A DNA stretch of 31,024 bases from JAJPXC01 sp964562375. Lineage in GTDB: Bacteria > Bacteroidota > Bacteroidia > Bacteroidales > Muribaculaceae. Shown here piece by piece: positions 12,567 through 21,239 of this stretch; positions within the stretch are counted from its first letter, which is position 1; each line of letters starts with the position of its first letter. The notes beneath the pieces are model-generated. The model saw only the letters and a program-made list of their open reading frames with translations, was not told the origin of the DNA and made no database searches. A program made the translations under genes and the position numbers. The stretch lies in NCBI GenBank assembly GCA_964562375.1, contig CAZLSW010000034.1:1-31024 (forward strand), read 5' to 3'.

Positions 12567-15143
12567 TTAAAACTTAATCTTGGTGGCCGAGGTGGAGGTG
12601 CGGCGGATGTAGATGTTGCCGGCGGTGGGGTGATCAACGCGGATGCCTTGCAGGGTGTAGTACTCAACCGTGGCATTGTCGTCGGTGGGAGTAGCGAGGC
12701 TCTCAACACCGGTAAGGCTGTCGAGATCGACGGCGCTGTCGGAGGTCACGGCCACGATCTTTTGCAGCGTGCACCAGGGTTTCCACAGGTTGAGAGTGAG
12801 CTTTCCGGTGAGAGTCGATGTGGTGTCGTCATCCTCTGAGGAGGAGTCATCGTCGGTTTCTTCCTCCTTTAGGCGAGCCGAGGTGTCGAGAGTGCTACCG
12901 CTCTCGGAGGAGGAGGTGTCCTCCAGCGTCAAGGTGTCGCTGTCGTAATCGTATTCAATCCAGCTCTTGAGCAACTTGGCGGTGAAGTCGTAGTGGTTGA
13001 GGATTCCCAGATCGGATTCATCGGTAGAATCGGCCGTACGGATTAGATGTACACGGAAGTCGTAGCCGCGGTCCGACCATCCGTCGTGGTCGTAGGATTG
13101 ATACTGCTGGTTGAGGTTGTTCCACACCGAGGTGCCGTTGAGAGTGTAATCATTCTCCATGTCGTAGCCCTGCTTGTAGAGCGTGCCCACGATCTCGTTG
13201 TACTTTTTGTAGTCGCTACCATCCTCTTTGGTGCCTTGTTGCTCGTAGACGAATACACGCACGAGTGAATCATCGTCGAGGTCGGCCAGTTCAGAAGCGT
13301 CGAGGTAGTGCTTATTCTGGTCGTCGGTATCGTCGGTGTAGTTGAGGGTTTTGGCTTGGAATGTGTCGTACTCGGGGCTAGCGGTGAAGGTAAGGTAAAT
13401 GTCGCGAATCTTGAAGGTGCTAGCGTCGACGGTGCTTTGCAGGCAAAGGCGCATCATGGTACCCCAATCGGAGTTCTCGGTGAAGTCGTAGGTGTACTGT
13501 GTGGTAGTCTCCCCTGTCTCTTCGTCCTGCACTTGTGTCTCCACGACATCGGTGAACCAAAAGTTTTCAATCGGGAAGCAGTAGTCGTAACGGCCGGCAG
13601 GGATGATGATCTCGGGATTGAACCCGTAAGTTGTGAGGATGGACACTTTCAATGGCACGGGGGTAGGCTCGGCAAATGCGATCCACAAATTGGCATACTG
13701 TCGCATGTCAAGGTTGTGGGTATACCAAAGCAGGCCCGACGACCAGGCCTTTGGGAGGTAGGCCTCGAGGTAGGAGTCGTCGCTGTCATAGGAGTAAGTG
13801 GTGGTGTTGTCATACCAAGTGGCGTCAGGCAGGCAGGTGTTGAGGTGCAAGTGATGGTTGTTGTCGATGAACGAGTTGTTGGCCTCGGGATAAACCACAA
13901 TCGATTTGAGGGAGGTACCACACCAGGTGTTGATTGTAATTCCTTGGTAGGTTTCTTCTTCATCGGTGGTGTAGTACATTGAGGAAACGCAAGCGGCGTC
14001 CTTTAGGTCCTTGATTGTGTAGTAGAAGACGTTGTCCTCATCGCCGCTGGTGGAAGTGAACTGGTAATCGGCCAAGGGCACAGCCGAGGAGTTGAAAATG
14101 CCATCCCAGTTGTTGTAGGCGTACATTTTGCCGATGCCCCAGCCGGCGCTGGTAACTTCGGAGCCGTCAACCGAGATGGTGATGGCCACTGTGGATGAGT
14201 TGGCGTAGCCCTCGTATTCGCTCACGGGGAGGAAGTAAAGGGTGCTTTCCGCGTCGGGCTGAGAGAAATTGAGGCTCACAGGAGTGATTTCGTCGTCATC
14301 ATCATCCTCAGGAGCGATCAGGCATAGGGATGTGAGAGTGACGGTGGCGCCCTCAGTACCCGTATTCAATTGAATCATAATAGCATCAACACTGCTTGCC
14401 CACGACGCGTCGATGTCGAGGGAAAGAATCAAATCATCGCCAGTACCAGAAGTGGATATTTCGCTCAGACAGGCCCAAGAGCTGTCGCGCACGTACAGTT
14501 TGACGGGGTATTCCGAGGAATAAGTGAGCTTAAGTGATGCGTAATCTGAGAGGGATACATCCGATGGGATTGCGTATTGCCATGCACCGTATGCACCCTC
14601 TGATGTCATGGTGATGACATTGTTCTCAAAGGATGTAGACCAAGCGCTGGTTCCGGAGGTGAGATCCAGGCAGTAGTCGCTGGTGCCAACAACCTCCTCG
14701 GTGGTGTCGTCATCATCGTCGGCCGCAACAAGGTAGAGAGCTTTCAGTGTAACCTCGCCTTCGGCCAGTCCTTGGAGAGCGATATAGGTGATGCCCGACG
14801 ACCATGAGGTATCCAGTGTAAGGGTAACTGAGGTAGCATCGCCGGCCGAGATGGAGGCTTCGGGATAGGTATAATTGTCCTCCTCGCCATATTGGGTGTA
14901 AATCTTCACGCCTATTGAAGGAGCCTCGTCAAACTCGGCGACGACAGCGGTATAATCAGTGATATCGATATCGGAAGGGATATTCCATACGGCAGCTCCA
15001 TAAGCACCGGAGTAGGTGATGGTGCCGTCAGCAGCTGAGTAGCTCCATCCCCAAGAGGGGGTCAGGCCCAGGTCGTAGTTGGTGGCGTTGGCAAGCAGTG
15101 CGAGCAATAGCCCAAATAAGGAAAAAAGTAATCGTTTACTCAT
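12567..15143 (-). CDS. Secreted multi-module protein of unknown function (858 aa), probable glycan-binding
   Basis: No catalytic domain is recognisable. A signal peptide (about 1-21, LLFSLFGLLLALLANA) is followed by two copies of the beta-rich module shared with both neighbours (about 22-140 and 150-275), separated by DDDDDTTEEVVG. From about 290 to 760 comes an aromatic- and Asp-rich, beta-rich region without recognised motifs, perhaps further binding domains. A low-complexity Ser/Asp/Glu stretch follows (around 745-775), and the tail is LQGIRVDHPTAGNIYIRR. The protein is strongly acidic. There is no lipobox, so it is periplasmic or exported rather than an SPII lipoprotein. A TACCTTTG -7 box about 47 bp upstream suggests its own transcript together with the GH5 gene. 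Its place in the locus suggests a surface glycan-binding role; that is inference. Confidence 0.7.
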   Translation of the reverse strand: MSKRLLFSLFGLLLALLANATNYDLGLTPSWGWSYSAADGTITYSGAYGAAVWNIPSDIDITDYTAVVAEFDEAPSIGVKIYTQYGEEDNYTYPEASISAGDATSVTLTLDTSWSSGITYIALQGLAEGEVTLKALYLVAADDDDDTTEEVVGTSDYCLDLTSGTSAWSTSFENNVITMTSEGAYGAWQYAIPSDVSLSDYASLKLTYSSEYPVKLYVRDSSWACLSEISTSGTGDDLILSLDIDASWASSVDAIMIQLNTGTEGATVTLTSLCLIAPEDDDDDEITPVSLNFSQPDAESTLYFLPVSEYEGYANSSTVAITISVDGSEVTSAGWGIGKMYAYNNWDGIFNSSAVPLADYQFTSTSGDEDNVFYYTIKDLKDAACVSSMYYTTDEEETYQGITINTWCGTSLKSIVVYPEANNSFIDNNHHLHLNTCLPDATWYDNTTTYSYDSDDSYLEAYLPKAWSSGLLWYTHNLDMRQYANLWIAFAEPTPVPLKVSILTTYGFNPEIIIPAGRYDYCFPIENFWFTDVVETQVQDEETGETTTQYTYDFTENSDWGTMMRLCLQSTVDASTFKIRDIYLTFTASPEYDTFQAKTLNYTDDTDDQNKHYLDASELADLDDDSLVRVFVYEQQGTKEDGSDYKKYNEIVGTLYKQGYDMENDYTLNGTSVWNNLNQQYQSYDHDGWSDRGYDFRVHLIRTADSTDESDLGILNHYDFTAKLLKSWIEYDYDSDTLTLEDTSSSESGSTLDTSARLKEEETDDDSSSEDDDTTSTLTGKLTLNLWKPWCTLQKIVAVTSDSAVDLDSLTGVESLATPTDDNATVEYYTLQGIRVDHPTAGNIYIRRTSTSATKIKF

Positions 15144-15189
15144 GATGTTGGTACAGGTAAAAGTTAGTGTGTAGGTGAATTTTCACAGG

Positions 15190-15197
15190 CAAAGGTA
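15190..15197 (-). promoter_or_regulatory. Bacteroidetes-type -7 box for the 858-aa/GH5 transcript
   Basis: On the minus strand the bases read TACCTTTG, an exact match to TAnnTTTG, ending about 46 nt upstream of the 858-aa gene's ATG. No clear TTTG is seen at the -33 position. A terminator-like hairpin lies directly upstream, which fits a new transcription start here. Confidence 0.5.
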
Positions 15198-15204
15198 GGG
15201 GTCG

Positions 15205-15229
15205 AAAAGGCCGATTTTCGGGCTTTTTT
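15205..15229. terminator. Bidirectional terminator-like hairpin
   Basis: AAAAGGCCGA (15205-15214) pairs with TCGGGCTTTT (15218-15227), with one mismatch and a 3-nt loop. T runs lie on both sides (T6 on the plus strand, T4 on the minus strand). It sits between the two-module gene and the -7 box of the 858-aa gene, where it would insulate the two transcripts. Confidence 0.45.
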
Positions 15230-15489
15230 GTTGCCTTGAACGGGATAAATTGTTATAAAAATCACGTGTAACCCATTGTGAAACAAAAAGGAAGATTCTT
15301 GGATAAATAGGACGTCCCGCCGTGTCGGCGGCTCCACTCTCTGCTCCATAGGAAAGCCAGCGCTCCTGCTTAGCGGAGCCAAATTAGGTAGTTGTTTTAA
15401 GGCGGGGGATGTCGTGAGGTCGTTAATTCTTGTAATCGTGTATTCCAGATTTATACCCGACTGCGCGACATGGTTAAATACAAACAAGT
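15230..15489. other. Structured non-coding spacer
   Basis: No gene is supported. A 114-codon minus-strand frame (15508-15164) crosses both terminators and the promoter and has no protein-like features. Local symmetry includes the perfect stem CCGCCG/CGGCGG (15317-15331) and a GGCTCC...GGAGCC outer pair ending near 15379, so the spacer may carry a REP-like structured repeat. Confidence 0.4.
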
Positions 15490-15519
15490 AGCCCCGCTTG
15501 GCTTTCACCAGGCGAGGCT
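15490..15519 (-). terminator. Terminator after the two-module gene
   Basis: On the minus strand AGCCTCGCCTGG pairs with CCAAGCGGGGCT (one G-T pair, one mismatch) around a 6-nt loop, followed by the T-rich ACTTGTTTGTATTT. It lies 30 nt after the stop of the two-module gene and probably ends the GH31-GH2-GH3 transcript. Confidence 0.55.
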
Positions 15520-15548
15520 ATCTTCCCTTTATCATTTATCCTTTGTTT

Positions 15549-16517
15549 CTAAAATCTCATTTTAGAAACTTGGGTGCCTTGGCGGCGGATAAGGATCTGG
15601 CCTGCGGAGGGGTTGGCGACGCGGATGCCCTGCAACGTGTAATACTCAACCGGGACAAGGCAGTTGTCAACTGCCAAATTGGCAACGCCGCTGGCGTTCT
15701 TAGCCTCAACGTAGGCGGCCGAGAGGGTGACGGTAGCGGCAGCGTCGGTGCCCGTCTGCAAGAACACCATGTTGAAGGTGTAATCGCTTTCGAGAGCAAC
15801 CTCTACCTTGGTTGCACCCTCCTCAACGGTGGTTTCCACGCCCTCAAGATTGGTCCAGTTGTTGGCAAGATAGAGCTTAACGGGTGTTGCGACTGCCTCG
15901 GCAAACTCAACGACAACCTTGGTGTAGTTCTCAAGATCCAAGCCGCTTACATTCCAGTAGATAGCTCCCCATGAGCCGGCCTCGTAGGTGATGGCATGGG
16001 TGGTGGAATCGTAGGTAGCCCCCCAACCTATGTTCACGGCATCGAGAGCGAGGGTATAATTCTCGACGGTCGTCTCACCGGGGGTCTCGTTTTCGCCTTC
16101 AACAAGGTAAGCCGACGAGAGAACGAGCGTGCCACCGGCCACGCCCGAGATCTCCTGTAGGAACACTTGGTTGAAGTCCCATGACGAGTCGAGGTCAAGG
16201 GTAATAGATGTGACGCCGGCCTCAGCCAAGATTTCAGCGTCGGTGATGTTGCTCCAGCCGCTTGCGAGGTAAAGCTTGACAGGGATAGCGGTAGCTTCGG
16301 CAAACTCAACAACTACCTTGGAGTAATTGCTGGTGGTGACGCCGGAAAATTCCCAGCCGCGAGCACCCCAAGCGTCATCGTAGGTGATGGTCTTGGTGGA
16401 GGCGTCGTAGGAGCTGCTCCAGCCCACTGAAAGATCGTCGAGCGAGAGCTCGTAGTTGGCTGCTGAGAGTGACAAGGCGGCGAAGGAAGCGGCCAGAAGA
16501 AGTAATGATTTTTTCAT
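15549..16517 (-). CDS. Secreted protein made only of two tandem beta modules
   Basis: A 322-aa protein with a signal peptide (about 1-20, LLLLAASFAALSLSAA, no lipobox). It has two copies of the locus's repeated module (about 21-140 and 150-272), a short linker, and the tail LQGIRVANPSAGQILIRR. Both copies contain the pattern 'WGA..W..S', 'Y.KVVVEFAEA...PVKLYLA..W.N', 'SSW.F..VFLQ' (or 'YTFNMVFLQ') and a final L.SAYV/L strand. Because nothing else is present, this protein shows that the module folds and works alone, most simply as a carbohydrate-binding or surface-adhesion unit. It lies 74 bp behind the GH3 gene with a strong hairpin between and a terminator after it. Function is inferred from context; I do not recognise the module as a named CBM family. 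Confidence 0.75.
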   Translation of the reverse strand: MKKSLLLLAASFAALSLSAANYELSLDDLSVGWSSSYDASTKTITYDDAWGARGWEFSGVTTSNYSKVVVEFAEATAIPVKLYLASGWSNITDAEILAEAGVTSITLDLDSSWDFNQVFLQEISGVAGGTLVLSSAYLVEGENETPGETTVENYTLALDAVNIGWGATYDSTTHAITYEAGSWGAIYWNVSGLDLENYTKVVVEFAEAVATPVKLYLANNWTNLEGVETTVEEGATKVEVALESDYTFNMVFLQTGTDAAATVTLSAAYVEAKNASGVANLAVDNCLVPVEYYTLQGIRVANPSAGQILIRRQGTQVSKMRF

Positions 16518-16537
16518 AATTTGGGTAGGGTTTTAGC

Positions 16538-16562
16538 GTCGGCTCGCTCTGGGCGAGCCGAC
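16538..16562. other. Perfect 10-bp hairpin between the GH3 gene and the two-module gene
   Basis: GTCGGCTCGC (16538-16547) and GCGAGCCGAC (16553-16562) are perfect complements around a 5-nt loop. No T run follows on the minus strand. It starts 20 nt before the ATG of the two-module gene, so it may stabilise the separated mRNAs, act as a weak attenuator, or be a 5' leader structure. Confidence 0.6.
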
Positions 16563-16591
16563 AAAGTGATTAAAAATAAGTGATTTAGGGG

Positions 16592-18817
16592 TTACTTTAG
16601 AGTGAATTCAGCTTTTTGGGAGCCGATGGTGACGGTGAACTTGCCCGGCTCGGCGATCCATCCCTTCGAGGGGTCGTAGTAGGAGAGGCTCTCAGGGGTG
16701 ATGTCAAAGGTCACCGTAGCGGTTTCGCCGGGAGCCAATGACACTTTCTTGAAGCCTTTCAACTCCTTGAGGGGGCGGGGAAGGGAGGATTTCGGGTCGG
16801 AGATGTATAGTTGCACGGTCTCGGCGCCGGCGACGTTGCCAATGTTGGTGACGTCAACCTCGGCGGTGAGGCTCTGGCCCTGGGAGATCTGCTTGGCTGA
16901 AAGTCGCGGCTTGGAGTAATCGAAGGTGGTGTAGCTTAAGCCGTAGCCGAATGGGTAGCGGGCTGGTATCTTTTTCGTGTCGTGCCAGCGGTAGCCCACT
17001 AGGATGTCCTCGCAATACTCCACCACGGGATTGTTGCCTGCATCGACCACCGAACCAGGGATAAGCACGTCGGAGGTCGAGGCTGTTTCGACGCCGGGGT
17101 AGGCCTTGTCGCCGAATGAGTGGGCGCCTACGTCGGTCAATTTATAAGGGATGGAGAAGGGCAACTTGCCCGAGGGGTTGACCTTACCCGAGATGACATC
17201 GGCCAAGGAATACCCACCCATGGAGCCAAGGTACCAGCCTTGGATAATTGCCGGCACGCGGTCGGCCCAATCCATGGCAACGGGGTTGCCCGAGATATTT
17301 ACCACCACAAGATTAGGATTGGCCTTGGCGAGTTGCTCAATCAGCAAATCTTGCTCATAAGGGAGGTTGAACGACTCGCGGTCGGTCGACTCGCAATCCT
17401 GGTAAGCGTTCTTGTTCAATCCGCCCACGTAGATTACAAGGTCGGCGTCCTTGGCCTTGGCCACGGCATCTTGTCGAAGTTGGGCGAGTTGCAGGGTGTC
17501 GATGTTCTCATGTTGCTCGTAAAGGGGACGGCCCGAGGTATAGCCCTGGGCATATTCCACCTTGCCGGGCCACAACTCCTGGAGGGCTTGCAGGGGCGAG
17601 ATCATATCCTTCACTTTCAGCTCCGAGGAGCCGCCACCCTCGTTGAGAGGGCGGATGGCATTGTTGCCCACCACGAGGATTTTACCATAGCGGGAGGCGT
17701 CGACCGGAAGCAGATTGCCTTGGTTTTTCAGTAACACAAGGCTCTCGGAGCCTACACGGCGCGCCACGTCGTAGTGCTCGGGGGTGCAAAGAGAGCCGAT
17801 CTGTTTGTCGGGGCGCATGGCAGTGCGGAAAATCAGTTTCAACACGCGAGCGGCCTTGTCGTTGAGTGTTGCCTCGGAGGCTTCGCCCGATTTCAACAGG
17901 TCAAGATAGGGATCGGCCAGATAGTAGTCGTTGAATCCGAAACCGTCGGCCTCGGTGGTGAGTCCGTTGGTGTAGGATCCCATCTCGATGTCGAGGCCGT
18001 TGGTTGCGGCTTGACGGGTGTCGTGAGCGCCACCCCAGTCGGTGATAACGACTCCGTCAAAGCCCCAATCGCCCTTGAGAATCTTGTTGAGCAGGCGGTC
18101 GTTGTGGCAGCAGTGCTCGCCCCAAATCTTGTTGTAGGCACCCATCACGCTCCAAGCGCCCGCGTCGACAGCTTTCTTGAAAGCGGGGAGGTAGATCTCA
18201 TAGAGCGCGCGATCGGAGATTTTCACCTCCACTGTGCCACGCCACTTCTCTTGGTTGTTAAGGGCGAAATGCTTGACACAAGCGGCAGTGCCAGTGCCTT
18301 GCAACCCTTGGATGTAAGGTGCCACCATCTCGCTGGCGAGGTAGGGATCCTCGCCCATGTACTCGAAGTTGCGACCGTTCAAGGGCGTGCGCAGGATGTT
18401 GACGCCCGGGCCGAGCATCACATTCTTGCCGCGGTACAGGGCCTCTTCGCCAAGTGCTTTGCCATATTCAGCGGCGAGCGATGGATTCCAAGTTGCTGCC
18501 AAGCCGGTGAGGGCCGGGAAAGCCGTGATGGAGTCTATGGTCCAGTCGGCGTATCCCCAATTGTTCCAGTTAATCTCGGCGCGCACGCCGTGGGGGCCGT
18601 CGCTCATCCACAATCCTGGGATGCCTAAGCGAGGCACGCCTCCCGAGTAGAATTTGCCTTGAGCGTGGAGCAAGTTGACCTTCTCCTCCATAGTCATGCG
18701 GCTCAGAGCGTCGGCCACACGGTCGTCTACCGACGCCGTCTTGTCGAGATAGACAGGGGTGGAAGCCGTAGCGGCCAAGGCTATTATTGCTAACGATATA
18801 AATGATAATACTTTCAT
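16592..18817 (-). CDS. GH3 beta-glucosidase (periplasmic)
   Basis: A 741-aa enzyme predicted to release glucose from the ends of beta-glucan oligosaccharides once side chains are removed. The ATG at 18817 is preferred over a TTG at 18823; it follows the GH2 stop by 2 nt. A signal peptide covers about 1-19 (VLSFISLAIIALAATAS). Domain 1 (about 25-330) has GRNFEYMGEDP, KHFALNNQE and the nucleophile D260 in VVITDWGG. Domain 2 (about 360-580) contains CESTDRESFNLP with candidate acid/base E476. An FnIII-like domain closes the protein (about 655-741, starting after PFGYGLSYTTF). The length is normal for a three-domain GH3. Translational coupling with the GH2 gene is likely. Beta-glucosidase is the best call; beta-xylosidase is the main alternative. 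Confidence 0.9.
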   Translation of the reverse strand: MKVLSFISLAIIALAATASTPVYLDKTASVDDRVADALSRMTMEEKVNLLHAQGKFYSGGVPRLGIPGLWMSDGPHGVRAEINWNNWGYADWTIDSITAFPALTGLAATWNPSLAAEYGKALGEEALYRGKNVMLGPGVNILRTPLNGRNFEYMGEDPYLASEMVAPYIQGLQGTGTAACVKHFALNNQEKWRGTVEVKISDRALYEIYLPAFKKAVDAGAWSVMGAYNKIWGEHCCHNDRLLNKILKGDWGFDGVVITDWGGAHDTRQAATNGLDIEMGSYTNGLTTEADGFGFNDYYLADPYLDLLKSGEASEATLNDKAARVLKLIFRTAMRPDKQIGSLCTPEHYDVARRVGSESLVLLKNQGNLLPVDASRYGKILVVGNNAIRPLNEGGGSSELKVKDMISPLQALQELWPGKVEYAQGYTSGRPLYEQHENIDTLQLAQLRQDAVAKAKDADLVIYVGGLNKNAYQDCESTDRESFNLPYEQDLLIEQLAKANPNLVVVNISGNPVAMDWADRVPAIIQGWYLGSMGGYSLADVISGKVNPSGKLPFSIPYKLTDVGAHSFGDKAYPGVETASTSDVLIPGSVVDAGNNPVVEYCEDILVGYRWHDTKKIPARYPFGYGLSYTTFDYSKPRLSAKQISQGQSLTAEVDVTNIGNVAGAETVQLYISDPKSSLPRPLKELKGFKKVSLAPGETATVTFDITPESLSYYDPSKGWIAEPGKFTVTIGSQKAEFTLK

Positions 18818-18819
18818 AA

Positions 18820-21228
18820 TCAATTGTTTAATATGATTTTAGCGGGAAGAAGTCCCGGGGCTGAGGCGGTAATTGTAACGGGGCCATCATGGCCGTCGCC
18901 CTGGGCGATAAGCATTGCCTTGCCGTGGAAAGCGCGTCGATGGTCGCTCTTGAATGGGTCGAGGCACGTTGGGTCGCCGTTGTCCACACCGGCGTTGAAC
19001 GCCGCGCCGTCCACCGAGAATGTCAACCGGTCGCAGGCTTGCGGGCACGGGTTGCCGTCGTGATCCACAACCTCGGCCTCTACGAAGCACAATCCGGTAG
19101 GAGAAGAGATCGCCGATCGGTCGAGGTGAAGCTCGATATGGTGGGGCAAGGTAGCGGTTTGACGGCAGTCGCGGACCACCTCTTGGCCGTTTTTGTAACC
19201 TACAGCGAGGAGCTGCCCCGGTTCATAGGAGGCTTGCCAGCACGGGTAGAGATGCTCCGAGGGGAGTTGGGGCAGCGCCCTTCCGTTGAGGGTGACAGAA
19301 ACGCTGTCTACCCCCGCGGCGTACACGCGTATGTCCACCAGGTCGCCCTCTTGCCAATTCCAATGGGGCAACAGGTGCACCATCGGCTTTTCTGGCAACC
19401 ATTGGCTTTGGTAAAGGTAGTAGGCGTCCTTGGGGATGCCGGCAAGGTCGACAAGGCCGAAATAGCTGCTGCGCGCGGGCCATCCGTAGGGCGTGGGCTC
19501 GCCCAAGTAGTCGAAACCTGTCCACACGAATTGGCCGGCTATATGGGGATACTTGGCGACCAAGCGGAGGGTGCCCTCGTGGGTATTGCCCCAAGGCACA
19601 TGGCAGTTGTCGTAGGAGGAGCAAGCGATGGATGGGTCGTAATAAGGCTTATCCCAGCGCTCGGGGCAGAGGGTGACGCTGTCGGCGGGAAGGGTGTAGT
19701 GGCCGCGTGTCATCAGCGCCGACACGCTTTCGCTCACGTAGAAAGGCTTCCCGGGGAAATTGTGGGGCACCGAGGCAAACCAATCGTCGTGGTAGTTGAA
19801 ACCGATCAGGTCGAGGGCTCCCGAGAGGAATAGGTTGTTAGAGGGGTCGGGCTCGTTGCAACCGGCAGTGACGGGTCGCGTGGGATCTTCCTCATGGGCG
19901 ATTGCCACAAGTCGACGGGTAAGGCGCATGCTCTCGTTGTCGGTAGAGCCTTGATTACGCTCATGGCCGAAATTGAGTAGCAGGTTGGCCTCCTCGAGCG
20001 AGAGGTCGTCGGCATTGGCGGCGTCCCACTGCTCCAATACCTCGTTGCCAATGCTCCAAGCGATTATGGAGGGATGGTTGCGGTCGCGGCGAATCAGGTC
20101 GCGCAGGTCGCGCTCGTGCCACTGATCGAAATATTCAGCGTAGTCGTAGGCCGTTTTGCGGCGGCGCCACATGTCGAACGCCTCGTCGATCACCATCAGT
20201 CCCATCTCGTCGCACAAGTCAAGCAGCTCGGGAGCTGGGGGATTGTGGGTGCAACGGATGGCATTGGCGCCCATATCCTTCATCATCTGCAATTGTCGTC
20301 GGGCAGCGTCAATGTGGAATGCCGCACCTAGAGCTCCGAAGTCGTGATGGAGACACACGCCGTTGATCTTCATCCGGTGGCCGTTGAGCGAGAATCCCTC
20401 AGTGGGGCTCCATTGTGCGTCACGCAGCCCTATGCGGGTGCTATACGCGTCAATCTCCTTCCCCTTCTGCCAAAGTGAGGCATGGAGGGTGTAAAGCGTC
20501 GGGCTGTCGCAGGACCATAGTTGGGGATTCGCTACGGTGAGTTTGGCCACAACTTCCGAGCCGTTGACGGCGACGTCGCGGCTGGCGATGTGCTGGCCGT
20601 TGTCGCCGTCAAGGCTCAACCGAAGCTGCCCCTTTAGCGGCTTGGAAAGGGTAACGGTTACCTCCAGGCGAGCGGTGTCCGTATCTACGCTCAGGGTGCG
20701 CGCTACCAGTCCGTCTTTGACGATATGTGTGGGGTTGACTACGCGGAGCCATACGTTGCGGTAGATGCCCGAGCCGGTATACCACCGCGAATTGGGCTGT
20801 CGCGAGTTGTCGACGCGCACTGTCAGGAGGTTGTCCCCTTTCCGAAGCCAAGGGGTGAGATTATATGTAAATGAAGAATAGCCATTGGGGCGCGTGCCGA
20901 GCGTTTGGCCGTTGATGGCGACCTGAGATTGCCAGTAGACGCCATCAAAGTCGATCCACACCTCCTTGCCATTCCACGCTTGGTCGTAGGGGAGTGTAAG
21001 GGTGTATTGGCCGATGCCTCCAGGGAGGGCGCCACCGCCAGTACCAGCGGGGTTGGTATAGGCGAATTGGCCCTCAATGCTCCAGTCGTGAGGAATTGGC
21101 ACATTGCGTGGCTCGCCACCATCCAGCGAGAACGTCCAGTCGTCGTTGAGGCTGACGGCGCGGCTATCGGCTGCCTGAATTGACAGCGCAGCCATAGCCA
21201 ACACTATCGTTGAAATCAGCGCTCTCAT
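18820..21228 (-). CDS. GH2 beta-galactosidase
   Basis: An 802-aa exo-enzyme predicted to remove beta-linked galactose from xyloglucan side chains. A signal peptide covers about 1-19 (ALISTIVLAMAALSIQA, no lipobox), which places it in the periplasm. The sugar-binding jelly roll spans about 25-165 (SRWYTGSGIYRNVWL at its end) and the Ig-like domain about 170-270. The barrel begins at RMKINGVCLHHD and contains GANAIRCTHNPP, DEAFDMW, acid/base E396 in WSIGNEV, and nucleophile E500 in YVSESVSALMTRG. A C-terminal Ig-like region follows from about 620. It lies 11 bp after GH31 and 2 nt before the GH3 start, inside one operon. Beta-galactosidase is favoured over beta-mannosidase or glucuronidase by overall layout and context. 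Confidence 0.88.
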   Translation of the reverse strand: MRALISTIVLAMAALSIQAADSRAVSLNDDWTFSLDGGEPRNVPIPHDWSIEGQFAYTNPAGTGGGALPGGIGQYTLTLPYDQAWNGKEVWIDFDGVYWQSQVAINGQTLGTRPNGYSSFTYNLTPWLRKGDNLLTVRVDNSRQPNSRWYTGSGIYRNVWLRVVNPTHIVKDGLVARTLSVDTDTARLEVTVTLSKPLKGQLRLSLDGDNGQHIASRDVAVNGSEVVAKLTVANPQLWSCDSPTLYTLHASLWQKGKEIDAYSTRIGLRDAQWSPTEGFSLNGHRMKINGVCLHHDFGALGAAFHIDAARRQLQMMKDMGANAIRCTHNPPAPELLDLCDEMGLMVIDEAFDMWRRRKTAYDYAEYFDQWHERDLRDLIRRDRNHPSIIAWSIGNEVLEQWDAANADDLSLEEANLLLNFGHERNQGSTDNESMRLTRRLVAIAHEEDPTRPVTAGCNEPDPSNNLFLSGALDLIGFNYHDDWFASVPHNFPGKPFYVSESVSALMTRGHYTLPADSVTLCPERWDKPYYDPSIACSSYDNCHVPWGNTHEGTLRLVAKYPHIAGQFVWTGFDYLGEPTPYGWPARSSYFGLVDLAGIPKDAYYLYQSQWLPEKPMVHLLPHWNWQEGDLVDIRVYAAGVDSVSVTLNGRALPQLPSEHLYPCWQASYEPGQLLAVGYKNGQEVVRDCRQTATLPHHIELHLDRSAISSPTGLCFVEAEVVDHDGNPCPQACDRLTFSVDGAAFNAGVDNGDPTCLDPFKSDHRRAFHGKAMLIAQGDGHDGPVTITASAPGLLPAKIILNN

Positions 21229-21239
21229 AGTGGAGTGTC

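Noticed and set aside
15164..15508. 114-codon minus-strand ORF between the two-module gene and the 858-aa gene
   Set aside because: It crosses a terminator, a second hairpin and a -7 box and overlaps the spacer's inverted repeats; the product has no protein-like features.
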